The notes beneath the pieces are model-generated. The model saw only the letters and a program-made list of their open reading frames with translations. It was not told the DNA's origin and did no database searches. This document shows, piece after piece, positions 1 through 8,539 of a DNA stretch of 8,738 bases; positions within the stretch are counted from its first letter, which is position 1, and every line of letters begins with the position of its first letter. Origin of the DNA: Gammaproteobacteria bacterium (lineage in GTDB: Bacteria > Pseudomonadota > Gammaproteobacteria > Pseudomonadales > Azotimanducaceae_A); contig JAPPKV010000315.1 in the NCBI GenBank assembly GCA_028819775.1, forward strand, positions 1 to 8,738, in the 5' to 3' direction. The position numbers and the translations under genes were made by a program.

Positions 1-2
1 CG

Positions 3-2386
<2,384 letters not shown>

Positions 2387-2390
<4 letters not shown>

Positions 2391-3103
2391 GCGGTCGACT
2401 CCGACGCCTCGGGGGGCAATTCGAACTGTTCCGGCTCGCCGGACTCGCCATCGCCGGCCATTGGGTGTGGCTGCTTGTCTTCCTCCCTCTGCTTTGGCTT
2501 GCCGCCCGTGCCCTCGAGACGCTGATCAACCCCACGGGTGGTTTCCTCCCCGTCAACGCCCAGGTCGGCCTGATGGGCATCCCCATGGCGATTCTCGCCG
2601 TCATCCTGGGACTGCGGATCATCGCCGGCGAGATGGACGGCAGAAGCCTCGAGATCGCCTACACAGTCCCCGGCGGCTGCCAACGCGTCTGGTGGGCGAA
2701 GCTCGCTGCATCCGCTCTCATCCTGATCGCCGCCGAGGCGCTGCTCGCCTTGGTCGTGTACTTCCTGTTCATAGAGGATTTTCCCTTTGTCGCCCTCTAC
2801 GGCGCCCTGCAAGGTGCGGTCTTCTACCTAGCCCTGTCCATGGCTTTCGCCACCCTGTTCCGCAGCGAAGTCGCCGGCGCCATGGCCACGGCTGCCGTGC
2901 TGGTCTTCGACCTCTTGATCCTCGTGAACAACGACATCCGCGCATCGCCCTTCTGGAACCCGCTAGCCGTTCCGAACCAGGATCCGGAGGCGATCCTCGC
3001 CATGGCGGTCCAAAACCGCATCGGCATTCCCATCCTGATCGCGCTGATCATCGGCCTCGCATTCATGCGCGCGAACCGGCGCGAGCGGATGCTGGGCGGC
3101 TGA
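2387..3103 (+). CDS. ABC-2 type transporter permease
   Basis: The 238-residue protein is mostly hydrophobic, with about six membrane segments. One is near the N-terminus (GHWVWLLVFLPLLWLA), the next is in VGLMGIPMAILAVILGL, and the rest follow to the C-terminus, which ends in a basic tail (ANRRERMLGG). The stretch GEMDGRSLEIAYTVP after the second helix resembles the cytosolic coupling segment of ABC-2 exporters, where an EXXXGTLE-like motif is usual. The start is a GTG overlapping the TGA of the preceding fusion gene by 4 nt. That arrangement favours translational coupling and identifies this protein as the likely membrane partner of the upstream ATPase. The substrate cannot be told from sequence. 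Family assignment is good at the superfamily level; the exact subfamily is not recognised. Confidence 0.8.
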
Positions 3104-3105
3104 CG

Positions 3106-3139
3106 GGCCTTCTGTCGCCGCCTAGACGCGGCGACGGCC
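3106..3139 (+). promoter_or_regulatory. Perfect inverted repeat between the permease gene and queF
   Basis: GTCGCCGC (3114-3121) pairs perfectly with GCGGCGAC (3128-3135) around a 6-nt loop. Flanking GGCC tetramers (3106-3109 and 3136-3139) could extend the stem past a TTCT bulge. It starts 3 nt after the permease stop and ends 8 nt before the queF ATG, where no Shine-Dalgarno is visible. There is no T tract, so it is not a classical intrinsic terminator. It could attenuate read-through, stabilise an mRNA end, or limit ribosome access to queF. Confidence 0.45.
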
Positions 3140-3147
3140 ACGCACGA

Positions 3148-3954
3148 ATGAACAACGATCTGCCGCTGGGACGCCGGGTAGCCTACCCCGGTAGCTACGA
3201 CGCGTCCGTACTGCGCACGATCGAGCGACGTACGGCGCGCAAGGAAATCGGCATCGGCGACCCGCTGCCGTTCCTTGGCGAGGACGTCTGGAACTGCTAC
3301 GAACTCTCCTGGCTCGAACCTTCCGGCCTGCCGCGGGTCGGCGTCCTGACGCTCCGCGTCAGCGCGGACTCGCCGCGGATCGTCGAGAGCAAGTCGCTGA
3401 AGCTCTACCTCGGCGGATTCAGCGCCTCGAAGTTCGAGGACTCGGCAGCTGTCCGTTCCGCTATCGAGAACGACCTGTCGCGGGAGACGGGTTCAGCGGT
3501 GGAAGTCACCGTAGACGACCTAGACGATGTCCAACGTCTCGGGGATTTCGCGACTTTCTGTCTGGACCATCTGCCGGTCTCGGTGGACCGCTACGAGCGA
3601 TCGCCGGATCTTCTTGCCGCCACGGGGAACGTCGGGCGTGATGCGGTCCACACGCATCTGTTTCGGAGCGTCTGCCCAATCACCGGCCAGCCGGACTGGG
3701 GTTCGGTCGCCATCGCCTACCGGGGCCGATTGCTCGACCGCGCTTCCGTGCTCCGCTACCTCGTGTCCTTCCGGGAGACGGCTGACTTCCACGAAGTGGC
3801 CACCGAGAGGATCTTCGCCGACCTGCACCGGGCGACCGACGCGACGGAACTCACCGTGGATGCACGGTTCCTACGCCGGGGCGGGATTGAGATCAACCCG
3901 TACCGGTCGACAGCGCGGTCCAGAGCGCCGATGGTTCGATTGCCTAGGCAGTAG
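3148..3954 (+). CDS. queF: NADPH-dependent 7-cyano-7-deazaguanine reductase (preQ0 to preQ1), bimodular type
   Basis: QueF reduces the nitrile of preQ0 to the aminomethyl group of preQ1 with two NADPH, a cytosolic step of queuosine tRNA modification. The 268-residue protein matches the long two-module E. coli form (about 282 residues) from end to end. Diagnostic features are YELSWL near the N-terminus, the ESKS motif (80-83) that typifies QueF in the tunnelling-fold family, and catalytic Cys176 in SVCPITGQPDWGS, with Asp183 as the proton donor. RYLVSFR and FHE (His215, Glu216) follow, for substrate binding, and the C-terminus is RRGGIEINPYRS...LPRQ. The ATG at 3148 was chosen because upstream in-frame sequence is a shadow of the permease gene and the N-terminus then aligns with known QueF proteins. 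The ribosome site is weak. It stands 44 nt after the permease gene and may be read through from it, but there is no functional link to that exporter. Confidence 0.96.
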   Translation: MNNDLPLGRRVAYPGSYDASVLRTIERRTARKEIGIGDPLPFLGEDVWNCYELSWLEPSGLPRVGVLTLRVSADSPRIVESKSLKLYLGGFSASKFEDSAAVRSAIENDLSRETGSAVEVTVDDLDDVQRLGDFATFCLDHLPVSVDRYERSPDLLAATGNVGRDAVHTHLFRSVCPITGQPDWGSVAIAYRGRLLDRASVLRYLVSFRETADFHEVATERIFADLHRATDATELTVDARFLRRGGIEINPYRSTARSRAPMVRLPRQ

Positions 3955-4031
3955 ACTAAGGATGAATGCGTCCTGTGTCCGATTCCCCACTGACGTTTTC
4001 GATGGAACATGGGCTACGCAAGCACCCGTGT

Positions 4032-4061
4032 CTGTCAATCCGCCGCCAAACCCATTAGCAT
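4032..4061 (+). promoter_or_regulatory. Possible sigma-70 promoter for the 4.5S RNA / tRNA-Ser pair
   Basis: CTGTCA (4032-4037) and TAGCAT (4056-4061) lie 18 nt apart, each matching four of six consensus bases. The predicted start, near 4068, is about a dozen bases before the folded RNA. The weak match makes this tentative. Confidence 0.25.
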
Positions 4062-4080
4062 CGCCGCCTCGGTTGTCGAG

Positions 4081-4202
4081 TCGATGGTGGCCGTATCGGC
4101 CCCCTCGCGGCGAACCGTTGTCAACCCCGTCAGGCCCGGAAGGGAGCAGCGGTCGCAGCGTGTTCGGGCGCCGGGGTGCGGCTGGTACGCCACCTCCATC
4201 GA
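4081..4202 (+). ncRNA. ffs: Signal recognition particle RNA, small bacterial (4.5S) type
   Basis: The apical domain that binds Ffh and FtsY is unmistakable: GTCAGGCCCGGAAGGGAGCAGC-type core at 4129-4150 with the GGAA tetraloop at 4138-4141. Compared with the E. coli core there is a U-to-C change on one side and A-to-G on the opposite side, a compensatory pair that supports a functional helix. The ends also pair: TCGATGG (4081-4087) with CCATCGA (4196-4202). CGAAC (4111-4115) pairs with GTTCG (4162-4166), and CGTTG (4116-4120) with CAGCG (4156-4160, one G-U). The length of about 122 nt fits a single long hairpin without an Alu domain. The mature ends are estimated from the closing stem. It scaffolds Ffh for co-translational membrane targeting. 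The next gene, tRNA-Ser, starts 6 nt later, so one transcript probably carries both. Confidence 0.93.
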
Positions 4203-4208
4203 CCTCCC

Positions 4209-4299
4209 GGAGAGGTGTCCGAGCGGCCGAAGGAGCACGCCTGGAAAGTGTGTATGGGTTGATAGCCCATCGAGGGTTCGAATCCCTCCCTCTCCGCCA
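4209..4299 (+). tRNA. tRNA-Ser, anticodon GGA, with encoded CCA
   Basis: The acceptor stem GGAGAGG (4209-4215) pairs with CCTCTCC (4289-4295), followed by discriminator G and genomic CCA. The anticodon stem CACGC (4236-4240) pairs with GTGTG (4248-4252) around loop CTGGAAA, giving anticodon GGA (4243-4245), which reads UCC and UCU. A long variable arm (TGGGTTGATAGCCCA) is typical of class II tRNA-Ser. The T arm is GAGGG-TTCGAAT-CCCTC. All arms are intact. The base composition changes sharply right after its 3' end, so this gene may have served as an integration site. Confidence 0.97.
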
Positions 4300-4546
4300 C
4301 TATTTCACGATAAGATATTGAATAAAAACGTTAAATTAGTTCAATGGCTTTTTCTATTATCACTTCCGATATGCGATAGTTAGTATGTTGCATTCGGGTT
4401 TGGGGGGTGGGGCGCCGCTTCGGCGCTTGATCGCTTGACTCGCCAATTCGGCCACTACGGAGGCATCGTATGCGGAATGGTGTGACCGTTTTCCACCCGT
4501 CGACTAGGCGGCGCGACTCGAGGAACTAGGTTCTGGAGCCAGTCGA
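4300..4546. other. AT-rich spacer after tRNA-Ser; no gene seen
   Basis: The first 100 bases are strikingly AT-rich against GC-rich flanks on both sides. ATTGAA (4317-4322) and TTCAAT (4340-4345) can pair, followed by a run of T (4349-4353). That gives at best a weak terminator for the RNA genes. Further right is a G-rich tract (4396-4412) and a perfect hairpin GCGCCG-CTT-CGGCGC (4412-4426) without a T tract. No repeat of the tRNA 3' end is seen here. Confidence 0.6.
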
Positions 4547-5344
4547 ATGGACGAAGAAGTGGGAACAAAACTCAATCAAGCGTGGATCGCTCTGGCGCCA
4601 GTGCTTAAGGATGCGTTCAAGTTCTATGACATCAAGGAGATCATGGGACTCGCCGGCCTGGACGTAACGCGCTTGGCGCACTTGGAACAGCACGCTGGGA
4701 GTGGTAGTGCGTCAAAAGGGCAACTCATCACTGCACTCGACGGCGAGGTGGGCAGCCTTGAGATCGCGGCGAAACGGCGCGTGTTGAACCATGTGGCGGA
4801 GGAAATCGTATCTCGCCGACCCGGTGAGATTCAACGGCTGCAGATTTGCCTCGACCGTTTGGGCTGGCAGTTCGTCGAGGGACGATTGATACCGATCGAG
4901 CTGTTCGATGCTGGCGAACTCGCCGAGTTGCCGCAGGCCGCGAGGGAGGATCTTGTGAAGGCTGCGTCACGACTTCGAGACGGGGACTTGGGTGGAGCGC
5001 TTGCGGCTGCGTGCGGTGCCGTGGACGCGACGACTGCTGCTGTGTACGACGAGAATGGCCTCGGGCCGCCGCACAAGGACAGCTTTCAGGCGCGTTGTGC
5101 CAAAGCGCTGAAGGCGAAAGGCATGGACGAGCAAGTGCGCACAGAACTGACAGCGATTGGATGGGAAGCGAGCAGGGCCGATAGGCTCGCGGACAACCTG
5201 CGGGGGGCGCTGAATCAAGGTGCGAACGTCATGCAGGCACTCCGGTCGGGGATGAGTGACGTCCATGGTTCGAAGCATGTGGTGCCGGCGTTGGTTTTTG
5301 ACTCCTTGAAATGGGCGGCATTGATTGTGCGGATGTTGGGGTGA
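4547..5344 (+). CDS. Abortive-infection C-terminal (Abi_C-like) domain protein
   Basis: The 265-residue soluble protein has no signal peptide or membrane segment. The C-terminal half (about 132-263) has the layout of the Abi_C domain found in AbiJ-type and related phage-resistance proteins: a helix with RDGDLGGALAAACGAVDATT (144-163), a helical middle, then RSGMSDVHGSKH (233-244), matching the R-x-x-x-x-D-x-HG signature, and a closing hydrophobic helix. The N-terminal half is helical, with LQICLDRLGWQFVEGRLIP (98-116) resembling linker regions of AbiJ-like proteins. No nuclease motif was recognised there. The start has GGAG 8 nt upstream. It is the only plus-strand gene of the right-hand region and converges on the minus-strand cluster. 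Inference: a stand-alone or accessory abortive-infection factor whose mechanism is unknown. The domain call rests on motif memory, not an alignment. Confidence 0.68.
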   Translation: MDEEVGTKLNQAWIALAPVLKDAFKFYDIKEIMGLAGLDVTRLAHLEQHAGSGSASKGQLITALDGEVGSLEIAAKRRVLNHVAEEIVSRRPGEIQRLQICLDRLGWQFVEGRLIPIELFDAGELAELPQAAREDLVKAASRLRDGDLGGALAAACGAVDATTAAVYDENGLGPPHKDSFQARCAKALKAKGMDEQVRTELTAIGWEASRADRLADNLRGALNQGANVMQALRSGMSDVHGSKHVVPALVFDSLKWAALIVRMLG

Positions 5345-6144
5345 TCGCAAGGCAACGAGTCATTTGCTGCCGGAGTCGGTAGGGTAGTTCGACACACTAC
5401 TTCGATGATCGCTGTGACGAGACTATGGCGGTCACTTGGTGGGCGTTGGGTATGAGAACGGCCTTGAAGATCGAGCGGATTGGCGGGCGGGCCGATGGTC
5501 ACGATGTCGGGACCGCCGAGTCGATGTCGTCCAGAGCAGCGTTCACCGCGTCCATCCGATTCAACGGCGCTGCCGATCCGCAATGGCTCGAAGTCCTTCA
5601 GGGTCGCGATCCGCGCCAGGGTGTTGGAACTCGACGCGTCGGGACGCCGGGCTGGAGAATCTCGTCGCCCATGCTGGCGGCGTTGGCAAGGGCGAGGACG
5701 TGATTGTTTTGCGGAGGATGCAGCGTCCGGCCGGGGCGGCAATCAACGGTGCCGCTGGTTACTACCCCATAGCCGAGGGAAACGCCGCATTGCGGGAGGG
5801 AAGCGCATGTCGGGGCGCAACCAGATCGTGAAAGCCCGGTCGTGAGTATGCGTTCTGTATGCAGGCCCTCGACCTTGGCAGGGGTCTCGAGATGGTCGGC
5901 CAGATCCTCGAGGACGTAGATGCGCAGGACGTCGCCAGCCACGCCGAGTTCGTCAACACCGGGCCTGAACCGCCAGTTCGTCGCGACCCTGGACGGCACG
6001 GCGTCTCTCTGCGGCGATGCGGGTCCGACAGTCGAACCGGCGGTGAGCTCCGTCTTTTTGGCGGCGGCTTGCTGCGTGCCGAGCATCGGAACGACAAGGA
6101 AGTAGCAGTTTGAACGCACCATACAGGCGCCGGGCGGGCTGTCG
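5345..6144. other. About 800 bp between convergent genes with no supportable gene
   Basis: Several overlapping open frames exist on both strands, but none has a ribosome site, a family motif and a plausible length together. The stretch near 5855-6055 reads reasonably as protein on both strands because codons are aligned on the two strands. On the minus strand it gives a natural-looking segment (DELGVAGDVLRIYVLEDLAD), flanked by serine- and arginine-rich text that looks non-coding. This could be a decayed gene or mobile-element remnant. No transposase, tRNA or known RNA motif was recognised. Confidence 0.5.
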
Positions 6145-7137
6145 TTACCGAGGGGAGGAGCGTTGGGCAAACTCGGCTTCGTCGGCGGCGGCACCGAAGC
6201 GGGCGATGACAACAGACTCGAGCTTCTGGGCGAGGTCGTGTTCGTTGTCCCAGACGATGTGTGGGAACTGGCGCGTGTCGAAATGGACCTGTTCGAGGTT
6301 ATCCGTTCGCACGCTCCAGATGACCGGGATTTGTAGACCCAGGGCGTAGCCGGCCTCGAAGTACACGCCTTGGCGTTGGCCGGTGACATCCGCGATGACG
6401 AAGCGAGAGCGAGCAATTTCGAGCTGGATTTTGGCGTCAATCCGTTCGGCGTTGGAGGGGTCGTCATCGACCCGATACGGACGATACCCGACGTTCTGGA
6501 TGGTCGGTCGGATGGCGTCTGTCCAAGCAGTGTGCATGGACGGGTCGAACCACATCGCAACGAACACGTGGTTGGTATCTACGGTTCGACGGTCGAGGCC
6601 GTCCAGGTACTCCCAGCCCGATGGAGTGACTTGGCTCTCGACTACCCTGTCTCCTTGGCGGTTGACTAGTGCTAGGTGGCCCCGTGCTTGAAGAGAGTCG
6701 AGAAGGTACTCCAATTCGTCGTGATCGGTGGCCCAAGCGAGGGGATAGTCTTGGTCGCAGATGAGGTTGACTCTGGAGGCGGGGTTTTGGGTTCTCCGCT
6801 CGATGGCCTCAAGGAGGATTCGCTGCTTATCGACGACGCGGAGAGTCGGCAGTGCATCGCATATGGTGGGGAGGTCTTTGACGGATATGGAGGGCGGGGG
6901 GCGATCGGCCTCGTCCTTGTCACGGATCCACGCGGACAATCGAGGTTTGCTGTCGCTATACCGACTATTCAAGTGAAAGATAGCCGTTCGGGAAATGCGG
7001 AAGCGACGACAGCGCGGGCAGTCGATGGCTAACCACTCGCCGTAGTCCTCAGAAGCTATTTCGGTGTGTTCGAACGCCTCACACACGGGGCATGTGTTGC
7101 TATCGGGATCGTAGCTGAGCGCAGCGGAGTCGGTCAC
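6145..7137 (-). CDS. Zinc-ribbon protein with C-terminal nucleoside 2-deoxyribosyltransferase-like domain
   Basis: The 330-residue protein is likely cytosolic. Part 1 is a zinc ribbon with Cys16/Cys19 (CPVC) and Cys40/Cys43 (CPRC). Part 2 (about 80-180) includes a winged-helix-like stretch, from ELEYLLDSLQARGHLALV to VTPSGWEYLDGL. Part 3 (189-312) has the layout of nucleoside 2-deoxyribosyltransferase (NDT) and TIR-like Rossmann proteins: strand VFVAMWFD, IARSRFVIADVTG with Asp250, GVYFEAGYALGLQIPVIW with Glu261 at the position of the NDT nucleophile, and a final strand IVWDN. Such domains occur as predicted nucleotide- or NAD-cleaving effectors in bacterial conflict systems; the substrate here is unknown. 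The GTG at 7137 was chosen because it leaves a short lead before the zinc ribbon; the ribosome site is poor. It is the last gene of the minus-strand cluster, 66 nt after the 98-aa gene. Confidence 0.75.
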   Translation of the reverse strand: MTDSAALSYDPDSNTCPVCEAFEHTEIASEDYGEWLAIDCPRCRRFRISRTAIFHLNSRYSDSKPRLSAWIRDKDEADRPPPSISVKDLPTICDALPTLRVVDKQRILLEAIERRTQNPASRVNLICDQDYPLAWATDHDELEYLLDSLQARGHLALVNRQGDRVVESQVTPSGWEYLDGLDRRTVDTNHVFVAMWFDPSMHTAWTDAIRPTIQNVGYRPYRVDDDPSNAERIDAKIQLEIARSRFVIADVTGQRQGVYFEAGYALGLQIPVIWSVRTDNLEQVHFDTRQFPHIVWDNEHDLAQKLESVVIARFGAAADEAEFAQRSSPR

Positions 7138-7203
7138 GATCGGTGCTACTTGAGTGATAGTTGGGCGGCTGGACGCGTGACGACGGCGACCAAATCGTCA
7201 CCG

Positions 7204-7500
7204 TCAGCGGCGCCAATATCGGGGCTTCACCTTGAGTCCTTCGAGAATCTCATCGTCGAAGTAGTACTTGACGCAGGCTCGGAAGCGATCAGCGTCCTCG
7301 GTAGTGTTGAACTCCCACTTGACTGGGCTTTCGGTCCAGAAGCGCGTGTTGTTCATGCCGGAAACAGCCCGGAACCCGTTGATGGCGCAGGCGAGTCCTC
7401 GCAGCATTCCGGCAATCTCGTCCATGTCGTCTTCGTCGACGCCATCCATGTATACGCTGACACGGTTAGATCGCTCGCGGTCAATGACTACTCTTGGCAC
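7204..7500 (-). CDS. Small acidic protein of unknown function (98 aa)
   Basis: No family is recognised. The chosen GTG start has GGAG 8 nt upstream, and the longer in-frame extension to 7698 is rejected because it is Arg/Pro/Ser-rich and overlaps the previous gene. The 98 residues have a strand-helix-strand-strand-helix pattern: RVSVYMDG, then the acidic helix DEDDMDEIAGMLRGLACAI, then FRAVSGMNNTRFW, VKWEFNTTEDADRF and RACVKYYFDDEIL. This would suit a small alpha/beta fold. It is rich in Asp/Glu and aromatic residues, with no Cys pair, signal peptide or membrane segment. It lies 164 nt after the 194-aa gene and 66 nt before the NDT-like gene. It could be a partner, inhibitor or immunity protein for that neighbour, but this rests only on position. 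Confidence 0.62.
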   Translation of the reverse strand: MPRVVIDRERSNRVSVYMDGVDEDDMDEIAGMLRGLACAINGFRAVSGMNNTRFWTESPVKWEFNTTEDADRFRACVKYYFDDEILEGLKVKPRYWRR

Positions 7501-7664
7501 CGTATGCTCTCCGTCGGTCCAGGCCAAGCTTCGGCCAAAGGTTGCGAACAGTAAGGGAAGGGAGGTGGCCACGCAACGTGGCGGGGTCGGCGGATCGGGG
7601 TCTCGGCTCCTCGCGAGCCATCGATCGCGGCCTGTGGTGGACCGCCATCCTCCTGAGGTCTCGC
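7501..7664 (-). other. Leader region upstream of the 98-aa gene
   Basis: This is the longest spacer in the minus-strand cluster. It holds an AGGAGG on the minus strand just after the end of the 194-aa gene, directly abutting an ATG (no usable spacing) that opens only a short basic frame. No convincing promoter was found. An internal promoter is possible given the length. Confidence 0.3.
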
Positions 7665-8249
7665 TCACGATCCTTGAGGGCCTAGCGCTCCGGGACATCC
7701 ACCTCGAGCCACGAAGAACTCCTCAAACGCCGCATCGAACTCCGCGCCACGGCCGTAGAAACCCACGTCCATCGTGACCGTGTTGATGGCTTCCGTTGCC
7801 CCAAGGGGGTCGCCGTTCCTCAGGAGAAGTTCCGCGTAGGCACATACGGGCCCATAACGCATGACTATGGGTTCCCCGGCCAAGTTGAAGGTATCCAAGA
7901 CGCGCTCGGCTTCCTCGAGGGTAGACACCGCAATCAACTTCGCAGCCACGCGCCCATTGCCAGGGTTGTCGTCGAAGCGCCTGGTAAGTTCGTTCCGTTC
8001 CCGGTCTGGCGATCCATCTTCAGTGTCGTCCTGTGTCGTCGCGATCCAACCACCGAGAATCCACGCAACCCCCTTGGGGATCACGACTTCCCAAGGAACG
8101 ACCAATGCGATGTTGGCAAACAACAAGACCGCCCAGACCCACGTCGTGTCCAGGCCGACTATTGATTCCATCAATAGTGCAAGCCAGACCGGCAGGAGGT
8201 AGCGACTCCCGCGTCGGATCATTGCGAGTCGTTGGCGAGAATCCGGCAT
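7665..8249 (-). CDS. Membrane protein with three helices and a TPR-like cytosolic tail (194 aa)
   Basis: No named family is recognised. Three hydrophobic segments lie at about 17-33, 36-53 and 56-70. A charged linker follows (DDTEDGSPDRERNE), then a helical domain. Residues 132-158 (YGPVCAYAELLLRNGDPLGATEAINTV) resemble one tetratricopeptide repeat, with the A/G spacing and the GD turn between helices. Together with the helix at 111-121 this suggests a small TPR-like protein-interaction module facing the cytosol. The ATG at 8249 was chosen because upstream in-frame sequence is Arg-rich and overlaps the 61-aa gene in another frame. An ATG at 8222 is an alternative; neither has a clear ribosome site. 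It starts 23 nt after the 61-aa gene, so the two are probably co-transcribed. Confidence 0.66.
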   Translation of the reverse strand: MPDSRQRLAMIRRGSRYLLPVWLALLMESIVGLDTTWVWAVLLFANIALVVPWEVVIPKGVAWILGGWIATTQDDTEDGSPDRERNELTRRFDDNPGNGRVAAKLIAVSTLEEAERVLDTFNLAGEPIVMRYGPVCAYAELLLRNGDPLGATEAINTVTMDVGFYGRGAEFDAAFEEFFVARGGCPGALGPQGS

Positions 8250-8272
8250 CCCAAAGGTGGCCAGACTGATCC

Positions 8273-8458
8273 CTAGAGTGCCGAGAGCTGTCGCGTCTTC
8301 TCCAAACGCATGGCGGCAATCACCCCATCCCGGTCGTCTTCGGACAAGCCTTGCAAGCCGGCTTGCAGAGCAGATTCCTCTTCGGCGTCGATGAGGACAT
8401 ATGCGACGGCGAACGCGCCGACAACGGCACCTGCGATAAACAACAACGTCTTGCTCAT
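8273..8458 (-). CDS. Small single-pass membrane protein (61 aa)
   Basis: The protein opens with MSKTLLFIAGAVVGAFAVAYV, a single hydrophobic helix at about 4-23 with small-residue packing (AGAVVGAFAVA). An acidic, amphipathic tail follows (DAEEESALQAGLQGLSEDDRDG), ending in a basic patch (RLEKTRQ). No cleavage site is obvious, so it is more likely an anchored protein than a secreted one. No family is recognised. There is no Shine-Dalgarno, but a sigma-70-like promoter ends so close to the ATG that a leaderless message would explain this. It is first in the minus-strand cluster and paired with the 194-aa membrane protein. A type I toxin or a small transporter subunit are alternatives, with no specific support. 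Confidence 0.6.
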   Translation of the reverse strand: MSKTLLFIAGAVVGAFAVAYVLIDAEEESALQAGLQGLSEDDRDGVIAAMRLEKTRQLSAL

Positions 8459-8466
8459 GGGTCCGC

Positions 8467-8495
8467 ATACTGAGCGGGCCGACGCCCGGTGTCAA
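8467..8495 (-). promoter_or_regulatory. Sigma-70-like promoter of the minus-strand cluster
   Basis: On the minus strand TTGACA (8490-8495) is a perfect -35, and 17 nt later CAGTAT (8467-8472) is a three-of-six -10. The predicted start, near 8460, is 2 nt before the ATG at 8458, so the message would be almost leaderless. The spacer holds an inverted repeat, CGGGC (8475-8479) and GCCCG (8484-8488), that could be a small operator. Confidence 0.45.
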
Positions 8496-8539
8496 TTCTG
8501 TCGCGCTTGCGCTAACAAACTCGGAGGGGGTGGAACCCA

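Noticed and set aside
2461..3147. In-frame extension of queF upstream of 3148
   Set aside because: It overlaps the permease gene in another frame and reads as Arg/His/Pro-rich text, while QueF homology begins at the ATG at 3148.
3104..3147. preQ1 riboswitch before queF
   Set aside because: The preQ1 aptamer core and A-rich tail are absent; only a simple GC hairpin is present.
3527..4383. Open frames running through the queF end, the 4.5S RNA and the tRNA
   Set aside because: They cross two well-supported RNA genes and have no protein-like features.
5598..6560. 320-aa minus-strand frame overlapping the end of the NDT-like gene
   Set aside because: Its first third is a Ser/Pro/Thr-rich shadow of the NDT-like gene, it has no motif along its length, and the ribosome site is lacking. 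Only a middle stretch is protein-like and is noted as a possible remnant.
7501..7698. N-terminal extension of the 98-aa protein to an ATG at 7698
   Set aside because: The extension is Arg/Pro/Ser-rich, overlaps the end of the 194-aa gene, and a well-spaced GGAG precedes the GTG at 7500.
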